Positions 12,331 to 23,050 of a DNA stretch of 64,000 bases are shown here, piece by piece. The DNA is from Certhia americana (lineage: Eukaryota > Chordata > Aves > Passeriformes > Certhiidae). A program made the position numbers and the translations under genes. The notes below the pieces were generated by a model that searched no databases, was not told the DNA's origin, and worked only from the letters and a program-made list of their open reading frames with translations. Position 1 is the stretch's first letter; the number at the start of each line of letters is the position of its first letter. The stretch covers positions 3,867,258 through 3,931,257 of the forward strand of contig CM031873.1 of NCBI GenBank assembly GCA_018697195.1, given 5' to 3'.

Positions 12331-14334
12331 TCCCTATTTATCATCTTCCCCTCGTTTATCATGGCATGATGCACAGAATGGCTCCAGAAGGTTTCCTTCC
12401 CTCTCCTGCAGCCCAGGTGAGGCTGGTGGCTGTCAGCAGACTCCCAGAGTTGTCCCAGAGTGCTGCTCTGGGCAGGCAGCTTGTTTTTTTGGGATTTTGC
12501 TCTTCTCTCTTGCAGTGGAGGATTCATCTGCATCAGCCATCACTGCCTGGGCAGACTGAGTTGCTGCTTTTGTAACCAGCCTCATGTTTCTAAGGGTTGG
12601 GGCAGGTCAAAATCTTGGGAATATTTCCACCTCCCTGCCTAGGACATGAAAGAAGTGAAGGAAAAGCCTGGTGATGCTGCTTTCCTCTTACAATGCTCCT
12701 TTTCTCATTTTTATTTGCACCTGGACAAGTCGTAGGAAGCACCAAGCTGTGACACAGCCTGGATGCAGTGGAATGTGTTGAGATGGATGAGGTTTCCACA
12801 AAATACAAGGGCTCTGTTTTCAAACTGGGGGCCATATTTAAAGCTGCAGGCTCTGGGCAGTGGAAAACAAGCTGTTCCTTGAGCAGGAGTTTGCCACAGA
12901 CATTGGAATTTCCTTGGCTGGTGCCAGCAGCTGGCAAAGCAGAGTGGTCATGGCTGGGAGAGGTGCAGGCTGGTGGGGAATGTCAGCATGTCAGGAGAGC
13001 AAGAGCAAGGATTCACATCAAGACTTTACACTTGTTTCACCCTAAAAATTACCAGAGCTCCAATTTCTACAGCTTTTCTGTGCTATTTTTAGACTGGCTC
13101 CTAAAGAAGCCTGGCTTAGGTGATTGCACTCCTTGTGCTCAGCTGAGAGTGGTTGTCAAGCCTTCCCTACTCCCTGCTCAGCTCAGGGCTTTGCTCCACT
13201 GGGATGTGATTGAAAGAGTCAGATCTCAGTGATTTTAACCACACATTTCATAAACGCTGCAGAGCAGGTAAAGCAAAGAGATGTGAACAGTGAAAACCCC
13301 ACTGAGCAGGGCTGTAGAGTGGATTCTGGCAGTGTGAAACATCAGAGCACCCACCTAAAGGAAGAGTTCTCAAACCCAAGCAAAAAATACAGCCACATTA
13401 TTGGGCACTGGAGCATCTACTCCTGACCAAGGTTTCTCTAATGGTGAATGGAACAGGATGATTTCAAAGGTTTCCCCATGGTCAGGACATTCACATCTGT
13501 CTGCCTTCTGGATTCCTCAGTGGCTGCTGAGGGGCTGAACCCACAAACTGCCTCGGATAAAATGCCAAGCAATGAGACATGACGCAGAACTGGCTTCATT
13601 GGTCCTCCTGCTGGTGGAATTACTTTCCTGAGCCAGGGGACAAAGTGTGTTCAGCAAGTGGCCACCACCTTGGAGCCCATCTTGGCTGGTCTGCAAGTGC
13701 AGCCCGCTGCCCTGTGCTCCAGATGTGACCCAAGACACACGGTGAGAACAGTCTTGGGACTTCTGGAGTGGGTGTAAAACCAACAGTGCTGAGAGAAAAA
13801 GCAGTTGGCACAACTTTCAGTGTCCTGGAGCAACAAGGGAGGAGTTGGCTGATTTATTACTCAGCAGTTTGGCTTAGTGTGCTCTGAAACCACCTCCTTC
13901 CCCTTCTTCTGTTGGCTTCCTCAGTAGAAAATGAGACCAAACACTGGGAAGTTACCAAGCTACCACAATTTCGGAGTGTGGGCAGCACCAGTGGGCTGAG
14001 TTTTACTGGAAAGCTGGGCTTTTGCTCCTTCAGACTCTCTGTGCTAGAAAGCAGTGTAGCCAGGCAAATATTTGTTCACTGACTCCCTTCCTCCTCTTTG
14101 CTGCACAGCAGGGACTGTGTGGTTTTGATTTCAGTGTATTTTGGGAACGTGCCTTTCCCACTGGCACCCTGCAGCAGCATCCCAACCCTGAGAGATTAGG
14201 AAGAGTCAAACTGCTCCGTGGCACTGAGCTGAACCCACAGTGCTGGAGGAGGAACAGCTGCACTCAGCTGGAAAGGTCCCCCTGAGCAGCCAGGCTGCAG
14301 TGGCAGTGTCACCAAAACTCTGGAAAAAACAAAA
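12331..14334. other. Unique sequence, nothing recognised
   Basis: I see no supported exon, RNA gene or mobile element. Open frames are short, overlap on both strands and resemble no known protein. Confidence 0.55.
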
Positions 14335-14760
14335 CCCCTCCAACAACATTTTTATAGTCAGAGAGTCAAGGCACTACTTTATTATCTGGCCAGGATGTTT
14401 TTCTGGCCAGGATGTACCACAGAAATCATCTCATCCACACATAGCCTGGGTGTGCAGAGAGAACCTTTCCATGGCTTTTACTAGATTTTTCAGATCTTTT
14501 ATACAGTGAAAACTCATAGAAACTAATTGGGTCAGTGTTCATTGGTCCCAAGAAGTTTTTAGTATTTGATCTCCTATTGGATCTGGATTTCTTCGCTTTT
14601 GATGTTAATTACATCTTCATTCTTTGATTTTCTGTCAGTCTTTTCTGAAGATGTCTCCAACCCTGCCAGAAGCAGAGTCTGGGGTGGATGTTCATAGGTG
14701 GCCACTGATGGCTCTTTATCTTTTGGGCTACTCCAGGCTGTTGGTGTGTTGAGTTCATCA
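14335..14760 (-). mobile_element. Solo-LTR-like element, family B, copy 1
   Basis: This segment shares an ordered set of short blocks with 19445-19880. Examples are GTCAGAG followed by a CTTTATT and a CTGGCCA-like block, then a TATACAG block, a GTTCATTGG/GTTCACTCA block and a TAGTATTT block. On the minus strand it has LTR anatomy: a TATAAAAG box at 14496-14503 and an AATAAA poly(A) signal about 115 bases further on at 14378-14383. Retroviral internal coding sequence is absent, so it would be a solo LTR. A short local duplication of CTGGCCAGGATG lies at about 14386-14416. Ends are approximate. Confidence 0.5.
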
Positions 14761-16537
14761 GCGCCCACCTGGTGGAACAATGTCCTGCAAAGAAACATAA
14801 AATTCCTTTTCCTGGGGCACAGACAAATAAACCCCCTTGACTAAAGTGATATAAAAATTTTTAAACTGGTATGTTTTCCAACAGCAGGAGATTGCTCCCA
14901 GGTGGAAGAAGCAATGAAAGAAAAGATCATGGAGTTTTACAGCTCTGAGCCTCCAAATTGGCCACTCACTGTGAGAAGAGCACACAGCAGGAATGCAGAA
15001 CTGCCCCTTGCCATCTCCTCTGGCCTGGGTTATAGACGTTCCCTTCCTGCCCAACACCAAATTTCTGCAGTGACAGCTGAGGGATTGAGCATGTGGTGTC
15101 TGCTGGAATGTGGCTGGGGTGAAAGTACCCTGAAGGAGGCACAAAACCCATACAGTCACTGTCCATTGGGCAAGGATGTCCAGTGTGGCCTCCTGTGACA
15201 CCAGTGATTCCCTACAAGGCTTCCTTGTTTCCCTGGGGTCAGTGTGGAAATACCATCTCCATTCCTCACCAGAATGCCTTTGGCAGCCTCAGAGTGCTTA
15301 GCCAGAGGCTCAAGGTCAGACTTACTTTTCTCTTGTGTGCCTGGGATTTTTAAAAGCCCAGGGGCCAGCCTTGCTCTGGGCTGTGGTATCTCCTGGGTGC
15401 CATAAATGCCATTAATAGAGAAGAGAAGCACATTTGGAAAGAGGCTGTGACTGCTCCTGCTCCCAGGTGATGCTGCACAGGCAGCAGGATCACTGTGTCC
15501 TCACTGGGCAGCTTTTCCAAGGAGCAGGAAGAGACTTTGGCTCTTGTGCCTGCTGCTGCTGAGAGAGATCAGATCTCCTCACACAGCTGCACTTTGGATA
15601 ATCCCTCTGATGCTTCCTCCTACCTGCAGCTGGCTTTTAATGAGCTGAGACGACAGCAAACTACATAATGAAGGGCAAAGTCTAATTGAGGCATGATCCT
15701 TACATTGCCAGCCTCTGTTTTGTGGCTGTGAACCCCATGCCAAGCTCCACCTTGCTCTGCCTCACCTGCTTGTCCTTGCAGATGGGAGGAGAGGAGCTGC
15801 TGCCTCAGGAGGCAGGGCTGAGCGGTTTAAAGCAGATTAGGAACCTAATTCTTCAGAGAGTGATCTTCTGATCTTCCCTCCCTGCCGGTCTGCAGCAGCT
15901 CTGCAGCCCCACAGCTCAGCTCCCTGCCTCGAGTGGAGGTGACAGCTGAGATGCGCTGGCAGGGGAGATGAGAAACCCAAGGTTTGAGAGGCACATCAGG
16001 AGTGAGAGTCCTTCCCAAATCCAAGGGTGCTCGTGGGCCGTGTGGTGTTGGTGGCCCACAGCTGTGAGCTGGAGGTGGTGGACGGTGGAATTTGCCATCC
16101 CAGCAGGGCACCAGCCTGGCTGAGTGACCCCCCTCCACCAGTCTGGTGATCACCCATCCTGCTCCTTCTTCTTTTGGAGATGCTTTGCACACCAAGGACA
16201 AGCAGAAAGATCAGACTTTTGGCCAAGGAATGATGGCTGGGGCTGGGATGAGGACTGGGATGAGGACTGGGAGTTCCTGCAGCATGCACTGACTCTCTCT
16301 GGTGGCATCTCAGCTCTGTGGAGTTCAGTGGAGCAAAACTGCCACAAGTGGAACAAGAAAATGGCAGAAGGTTATGGAGACAGGGGAATGCAAATCAGTG
16401 AAAAGGGTTTTGATGGGATAGGGTATCTGGAAGGAGTTTTAGGGAATAAATGCAGCATGAAGTGCTCTGTAGGAAGATCATAGCATGTGGCTGGGATGTT
16501 GCTGTTCACATCCCTGGAAAGGTCTGGCTGGGTTTGG
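14761..16537. other. Unique sequence, nothing firmly recognised
   Basis: No coding exon or named repeat is supported. A small direct repeat of GGGATGAGGACT occurs twice near 16244-16270. The stretch ends at a CR1 fragment. Confidence 0.5.
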
Positions 16538-16908
16538 CCTCTGAAGGGTGGCTGAGGGAGATGGGGGGGGCTCAGTCTGGAGAAAAAGAAGTTCAGGGTT
16601 TTGCCACAAAGTTGCCACTTTGACAACTCCCTGACAGGAGGCTGTAGACAAGTGGAAGTTGATCTCTTCTCCAATAGAAAGGGACAGGGCAAGAGGAAAT
16701 TACTAGGGTAGGCAATTTCTTCACAGAATGGGTGGTCTGGCCCTGGCACAGGCTGCCCAGGCAAGTGGTGGAGTCCCCATCCCTGGAGGAATTTAAAAGA
16801 TGTGTTAATGGGGTGCTTCGAGACATGGTGGCAGAATTTCAGTGCTGAGTTAACAGTTGGGAGTCATGGTTTTAGAGATTTAGTTCAACCTTAATGATTC
16901 CATGAGGT
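16538..16908 (+). mobile_element. CR1 LINE fragment, plus strand
   Basis: Successive CR1 3'-region landmarks are in order: GGCTGAGGGAG, CAGTCTGGAGAAAA, a GGAGGCTGTAGACAAG block, GACAGGGCAAGAGGAAAT, AATTTCTTCACAGAATGGG, ACAGGCTGCCCAGGCAAGTGG, CATCCCTGGAGGAATTTAAAAG, and finally AATGATTCCATGA near 16893. The copy is 5'-truncated with small internal losses and keeps only the 3' end, so it is inactive. Of the CR1 copies here it is the longest that is clear. Confidence 0.93.
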
Positions 16909-18955
16909 TTTTCCCTCTCGTTTTTGAGGTACAGACCAGCATCATGGTATCTGCATAATCCCACTGTGGACCCGGAGAGGTCTGGAGTTGAGAGGGCAGA
17001 GGGCTGTGATGACATTTAAAGCTGTCCCCAGCTGCCTGGGGGGTGTGACCATCATTCTTGTGTCCTGGCAGCTACTGGGTCCTTGGGGTGAACCCAAAGC
17101 AAAATAAATAGGCTGCTTCCCCCATCCCTCTGCTGCTTGGATCACAACTTTTGATTTTGTCATAAAGCTGCTTGACTTGATTGAGAGCACCATAATAATG
17201 ATACTTACCGAGGAGGTTTCATCCAGCACTCTGAAATTGAGGTCCAACGATCCCCATTAATGAGCCTTTTATTGCGCCCGGCTGGCAGCTGCAAGGATGT
17301 CCCTGTCACTGCTGCTGGAGCAGCTCCTTGCTGCCACATCACTGCACCTCATTTATCCCAGCACGGCCCTGCAGGGCCCCAAAATCCTCTTGGGGTCTGT
17401 GTGACCTGGGCGTGGGCTTCTGTCTGCTTTTGTGGATCTCCTCACAGGAGACTGAGTTATGAGGTGGGAAATACTGCCAGGACTTCCCCAGGGAAGGATG
17501 CTGTGGGTGTTTCTGTCACTGCACCAGCTGGATTAACATGTATTTAAAAAAAGAAAAGAAAAAAAAACCCTTGTCACTCCTGTAAGTCGCAGACATCCTC
17601 ACTTATAAGCTGGCAGCAGCAAGGCTGGGGTTTCATTTTGAGGCTGCTGTGCTGGATATTTCAGACACTAATGAATCTCTTTTGTTTTAAAACTATCCAG
17701 GACCCCTTTGTATTCCTGCTGCTAGTCCTCCCAGCACCCTAGGGACTACACACAAAGGAAAGTATCCCCTGTTCAGCAAATTATTTTTTATTATTCTTTT
17801 AATCCTTGTCCACCACAGTGGGGTGGCATCTCGGTGTGTCTCACCTTGCTGGGGACACGGGTGACATCATGGCAGGGTTCCATGTGCCATCGAGGACCAG
17901 AGACCCAAAATACAAGTGTGAGGGGAGGATGGTGAGCAGAGGTGGGAGCTGCTGAGGGGGAACAGCTGTCAACAGGAGAGTGTGAAACCTGTGAGTGCTG
18001 CTGAGGGGAAAGAGCAAACAAAGAGAAAAAAGCAAAGGGAGGCAGGAATGGCTTTTCTTTGTGTTGCTTGACTGGGCGCTGAGAGGGCTGGTGATGGTTC
18101 CTGTTCCCCCCAGCACCTCAGGTGCAGCAGCGTGGGCTGAGGGTCCCTGCTCAGCCACAGCAGCTCTGGTGGATGCTGAGCAGCATTTTGCAGTGCCCAG
18201 CACCTCCTGGCTGGGGCTGACACAGGGGTGTGCCATGTCCAGCCATCCAGGCTGTTTTCTGAGCTCATCCCTGTGGCACTTGGGAGTTCCCCTGGCTGAG
18301 GAATTAGCTTTTGTGCTTTCACAGGCCTTGGAGCTGTGTTAATCTTGAGTCATGTGGAAAAAAGCCCCAAACTGTGCTTGTGCTCTGAGTGCTTCTCTGA
18401 GTTCCCAGCTCTTCTCTTGACTTCTCCCATGGTGGCCAGGCCCAAACCAAATTGGGGTGCAGCCATGGAGAGGTTCCTTGTCCACAGAATTTGACTCTGC
18501 CCCTTAGAAAGAGAGCTCTGGACCAAACTGAAGTATCAGGACTGTTGCTGTGGTCTCATCATAGGTCCTGAGCTTGGTAAATGCCCATTTTCACTCCTCT
18601 GGTTCCATTCTTTCCCCTCTCTGTCCCTGGGTAAACCCAAATTTCACTCCTTCTAGACTCAGGGTGCTCCATAGCCCTGGGTCCAGCTGGCAGGGAGGAC
18701 ACCACAGAGCTGAGGGGGACACAGAGGCTGTCGAGGTGCTACACACAAAAACTGCCAATTCCCACTGGACACAGGACACACTTCTGAGGTGACCACACTC
18801 CTGGCTGGCATCTTTGCCCAGACATGCACTGTACCAGCCACTGTGACAGCCTGATGGCCATGTGGCATTATAATAGGATTTGCTCCATGTCTATAAACTG
18901 TTATCCTAAATATCATCCCAAATCCTTTGATGCCCAGTGACAACCTGTCTCTTTA
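16909..18955. other. Unique sequence with a small conserved-looking patch
   Basis: No gene is recognised. The patch at 17160-17300 (ATAATAATGATAC, then TTATTGCGCCCGG) keeps CpGs in AT-rich surroundings and may be regulatory. An A-rich tract lies at 17545-17567. The rest appears to be ordinary non-coding DNA. Confidence 0.5.
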
Positions 18956-19270
18956 AATCTTTCCCCCCCCTCCTGAATAGCGCAGTATGCTCTGAAATCA
19001 TTGGGAATTCCACGTAGCCGCCATATAATTGGATTATATTTTATATGTCTGCTAAAATAATGATATAGTTACATCTCACTCTGACAGTGAAGCGACTCGG
19101 CTGGAGCAGGGGCTCACCGTGGCTGTGTTCTAAATAATGCTGCCAAGCTGGTCGGGATTATCTGCAGAAGAACTTGTTAGCTTCTTGCAGAGCAGATGCT
19201 TAATTAGAGCAGGGGAACACAGATGGGTGCTTAATAAAGGGGAAAGACCCATTTTTGGGCCAGTTGGGAT
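18956..19270. promoter_or_regulatory. Conserved-looking non-coding block
   Basis: AT-rich motifs (ATATAATTGGATTATATTTT around 19023-19042, AATAATGATATAG, CTTAATTAGAGC near 19200) alternate with retained CpGs (19017-19020, 19092 and 19097). No repeat is recognised. The texture suggests an enhancer-type element; this is inference only. Confidence 0.35.
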
Positions 19271-19444
19271 GGCTTTTTACAACCCTTTGCAGTTTGTCCA
19301 GCTATTTCTCCTCTTCCCTCTAGTTAGGATCCCCAGGTTCAACTCCAGCATCACCTTTCACGGTGGATATCAGACATTAGGGGAGATGAATGTCAGGCTG
19401 AGGTTGTTACCCAAATTCCCCCAAATTGTTGGGTTAAATAAAAC

Positions 19445-19880
19445 TTCCTGAACTGTCTTATTAGTGTCAGAGGGTAGGGCATGACTTTATTCTTGGCCAA
19501 GAGGGGGGGGGTGGCTGACAAAGTTCTGCCTTCCACACAGATGATGATACAAAACTTTTTCACTCATCTATACAGTTTTAGCAAACAAAAAAAAAAATAA
19601 TGTTCACTCATTCTAGGTTACATAATTATCATCTCCATTAATTAGTATTTTATCCTCTACTGGTTGTTGATTTCTCACTCTTCATGCTACTTTGTTCCAC
19701 ATTCTTTCGTGTTTTTATCACCTTTTTCTCAGATGGGGAAATCTCCAGCTTTCCAGGCCTTTATCTTCTCTGTATCTTCTGGTTACTCCAATGTCCTTGA
19801 AGTGCCATAAATTTAAAATCTCAGATGTCCAGTCTTCAACTGACTTTGGCTTTGTTTACTGGAGCTTGTCAGTATTAGTT
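19445..19880 (-). mobile_element. Solo-LTR-like element, family B, copy 2
   Basis: This is a diverged relative of 14335-14760. Shared blocks include GTCAGAGGGTAGGGCATGAC with TTTATT (AATAAA on the minus strand, 19486-19491), a CTATACAG block near 19568 (a degraded minus-strand TATA), TAGTATTTTATCC, and a CTTTATCTTCT...TACTCCA stretch. Same orientation as copy 1. No coding remains. The two copies differ enough to be old, independent insertions. Ends are uncertain. Confidence 0.45.
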
Positions 19881-19976
19881 TAAAGAAAAGTAAAATTTTG
19901 GTGATTTAATCATCAAAATAACACTAAGAGACTGTGAAGGGACTTCACTAGTGCTAGCTTATGGTGGGCACTGCCC

Positions 19977-20013
19977 ACAATTAATTAAAACAACTAATTA
20001 AAAATTAGTTAGG
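19977..20013. promoter_or_regulatory. Cluster of homeodomain-type TAATTA cores
   Basis: Three ATTAATT/TAATTA/AATTAG cores lie within about 35 bases. Such cores bind homeodomain proteins, but they also arise easily in AT-rich DNA, so function is not shown. Confidence 0.25.
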
Positions 20014-21690
20014 AAAGTTACATCATTTCCAACAAGGTTCATACACTGCATTTTGTGTTTCCAGAAGCCTATTAATGTTTTGGGAATAACTTTCCCAAAG
20101 GCCACACACAGTGGATTATGGTTGGGACATGCCAGAGCTGAAGAGATCCCTGGGAGAATAGGAAAAAAAATATGTTTTAAGACCCCCTAAAGAAGACTTT
20201 TCTTTGATCTTTTGTTTATTCCTATAGAGGATGTCAAGAGGAAGTAAAGTTAAAAACTTACCAGAATTTGAGGTGACAGAATTGGGGTGTTCACGTGATG
20301 GTGGGAGACAGGACTTGCATTTTTTTCAGATTTGAACCCTTTATTTCTGCTTCTTCATGTCCATTTTGGGTCTGTAGTTTCAGATTACCCGCAGAAGGTG
20401 AGGTTTCTGGTGTTTGGGGCTACTAATGGTTGATTTCCCTCAGCTCAGCTGATTATACCCTTGTTCCTGCCACAAGAACAGACTTCTCATTTCTGTCTGC
20501 TGGGCCCAGCACAGGGCTCCTCCAGCTGGGACATTGATGGCCTGGGCTGCAGGACCCCACGATGCTCCATCAGTGGGGTGGTAGTTATTCTGCACTTCCA
20601 AAAACCAAATTCCTTTTCTCCTGGGATGACTCCAAGTGGAGGCAGTCAAAACCCGGGGTTTGGAGATGGAAACAGTGATCCAACAGCACCTTCCAGGCAC
20701 ATGCTTGAAATCCTGATGTTCCAGCCATCCAGATCTCAATTTTTCCCCTCTAACCCTGCTCTTTTGGAAGTTCCAGTTGGGTTTGTGTGGCTGTTTGCAC
20801 TGGGCAAGGATCCCAAATTAAAAAAATAAATAAATGGTAGGAATAAAACAGGGCCAGGAGCCCCTCTCTGTGCCATCCCTGCTGCTCTGTGACAGGAGGG
20901 AGCAGATGGGTGAGGCGGGCAAATGAAGACTGGTAGGATGAGAGGTGTGAAGTGACAACGGGGTGACAAAGTGTCACCTGCCCAGCCACACTGGAGGAGA
21001 GCAGAGGATCTGTCCCAGCCCACATAACTTCAGTTTCACGCCTTTTTGGTTGGTACCTTCTTAGAGCAACGAATCGCTCCTTTATTCCACTCTGCTTTGC
21101 TTAGAAATAGAGTAAAACTTTCCTCCTCTACAGATAAACTTATGTTTAAATCCTTCATAAAGTTGTCTGCAGAATCTGGAGCATGTAATGGCAGCATTTA
21201 GGAAAACGTTGGCCCAGGTCTTCCTGCCTTCTAGAGTAACCTGACAAGTCTGATTATCTATGCAAGGGTCTAAATTTTGCTCGGGCCTTGATTGAGAGGC
21301 GAGGAGTGACTTTTGGCTCTCTAGTGAGCAATCTGGAGACACAGAAATAAAATCCTCAAAGCACTTTTATCTTCATGTGTTTCAAAACTAGGGCTTTAGG
21401 AATCACAAAAAGCAAAATAAAATCAAAACAGGTTTTCAGGAGTTTGTAGTACAAATTACCCCATTAAAAAGTACCCTGTTTGTACAAGGGGGAAAAAAAC
21501 ACATCACCGGTTTGAGGGAAGAAGTGAGGAAAGTATTCAGCAGTGAGTGATCTTCTGAATATATTTTCTCTGGGCCACTGTAACTGCAGGAACTTATCAA
21601 AAGAAATAGTTATTTTGATCATAAATGTATTGAGTGGCAGGTTTTTCTGGGCATTTATTTGGCTTTAAGATGAACAAAATTTTCCAGTGT
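20014..21690. other. Unique sequence, nothing recognised
   Basis: No supported exon or repeat. I looked just left of the long poly(A) at 21693 for a retrocopy body: I saw no recognisable coding remnant and no poly(A) signal at the usual distance. Confidence 0.5.
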
Positions 21691-21692
21691 GG

Positions 21693-21727
<35 letters not shown>
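21693..21727. repeat. Poly(A) tract of 35 bases
   Basis: An uninterrupted run of 35 A's, the longest homopolymer in the window. CR1 elements do not end in poly(A), and no processed pseudogene is visible beside it. It may be a simple repeat or the tail of an unrecognised retrocopy. Confidence 0.85.
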
Positions 21728-21728
<1 letters not shown>

Positions 21729-21829
21729 CCCAAACCGAGAAAGGGAGATAATTAGCATGCAGTAGTTAATGGAGAATTTCAAAGTAAATGAGCAGAGCTC
21801 ATCTCTTCATTCTGAACGGTGTTTGTTTT

Positions 21830-22560
21830 AGCTGAACATATTTTCTGTTTCTGAAAACGAGTTTTGCTGCCTAATTCTCACTTTGGTGATGCGTTGTCCC
21901 CAGTGAACCCCGCAGAATTACCTGGCTGGTCACTTTGTCTCTCTGGACACTCTGTCCACATTTCTGTGGGGTTGTTTTACAGAGCCACGCACTGGTTTAC
22001 CCCCATGCCCGTCCCATTTGCCGCACTAAACCTACTGGAACCATTCGGTTTCCCTACCAAAATGACAACGCAAAACTGTTGTTTAGTAAATCTGGGGCGT
22101 TTTGCGAAGCTAGATTCGGCGGAAGATTTTTATCTCCAGTTGCTAATGCACGACAAGGAGGAAATTCCGCTTTTCCGTCCCTGAAAAGCCCTATTATCTT
22201 CCCGACTTTAGGTCTGGAGAGACCGGTTTTCTTTGATGGCCTCGGGATGAGGGTCGCTTTGCATCTGTATTCAGACCCATCTGTTTCTTTGGAGGGCGAT
22301 TTCCCATTCATCGCCGCCCTGAAGCCCCCCGCCCCGAACACAGCCCCCACCTTTGTCACCGGCTTGCTTGCCACTGCGAACACAATGGTCCCGATGGGGC
22401 TTTTTTTTACCCTGCGAGCTGCAGGTTTGAGCTGCCCTTTGGGCTTTTGAAAAGCTTCTTTATCTCCCAACAGCCTGATTTCCTCTGCCCCCCACGGCAC
22501 CTCGGCGGACAAGCGGGCGGAACAGGGTCATCAACTCCCGCACAGCCCAAGGGCTGCTCG
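21830..22560. promoter_or_regulatory. CpG-retaining block open on both strands
   Basis: The CpG density is far above the flanks, with more than twenty between 21890 and 22530, although overall GC is only moderate. The plus strand is open from 21935 to 22450 (171 codons) and the minus strand from 22512 to 22054 (152 codons). Both frames open at TTG rather than ATG, and the first minus-strand ATG leaves about 85 codons. I recognise neither product. The likeliest reading is an unmethylated orphan CpG island or deeply conserved regulatory element; an unrecognised exon or inserted foreign sequence are alternatives. A TATA-like motif follows at 22586. Confidence 0.4.
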
Positions 22561-22585
22561 CCTTTATGCTGTTGGCTTCCCAGTG

Positions 22586-22594
22586 TATAAATAG
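22586..22594 (+). promoter_or_regulatory. TATA-like motif
   Basis: TATAAATAG is a good match to a vertebrate TATA box and lies at the right edge of the CpG-retaining block. It could mark a transcription start about 30 bases to the right for a non-coding RNA, but no transcript evidence is available. Confidence 0.25.
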
Positions 22595-22599
22595 CAGAA

Positions 22600-23050
22600 C
22601 AATGGAGTCGGAGTTATTTTTATCTATCGCCCCTTAACATCACAAGAGGGTCTGGGAGCACAATCTGGGGCCGGTCTCGCAGGAGAAGTGGAAATTTCAG
22701 GGCTGGCCCTGCTCATGTGGGTTTATTGCGTCAGGGTTTGTGATGGGAAAGGGGGGGGGTGGTGGTGGTGAGTGTTTGGGGGCAGTGCTGCGGAATGAAA
22801 GCTGTAATTGGCATTAAAATGCCTCCCAAGGTGGTACTGCTGGGCATAAAAAAGCATATTGTCTTTAAGCATGGGAACGATTAAATCTTCGCTATCAGTG
22901 TTTTTCTTCCTGGGTATCTTGGGTGGAGAAAGACTGAAATCTCTGTAGTAAATGCTGAATGCTCTGGCAAATAAGCCCTACCCATTTCCTATATTTGCTG
23001 GCAGTCCTGAGCGCTTAAAACCATGGATTGTTTTATCAGCTCAAACTCAA
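22600..23050. promoter_or_regulatory. Conserved-looking non-coding block
   Basis: The sequence contains GCATTAAAATGCC, CATAAAAAAGCATATTG and GATTAAATCTTCGC, with retained CpGs and a G-rich GGT repeat at 22750-22770. No repeat family or open frame of note. It directly follows the CpG-rich block and may belong to the same regulatory unit. Confidence 0.3.

Noticed and set aside
14761..19444. A complete provirus between the two family-B LTRs
   Set aside because: No gag, pol or env similarity was seen in between, and the two LTRs are strongly diverged; two independent insertions are simpler.
21830..22560. Bacterial or organelle contamination as the cause of the CpG-rich block
   Set aside because: The flanks pass smoothly into ordinary vertebrate-like DNA, no bacterial gene order, ribosome-binding site or recognisable gene is present, and I see no mitochondrial gene sequence. 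It cannot be fully excluded without a search.
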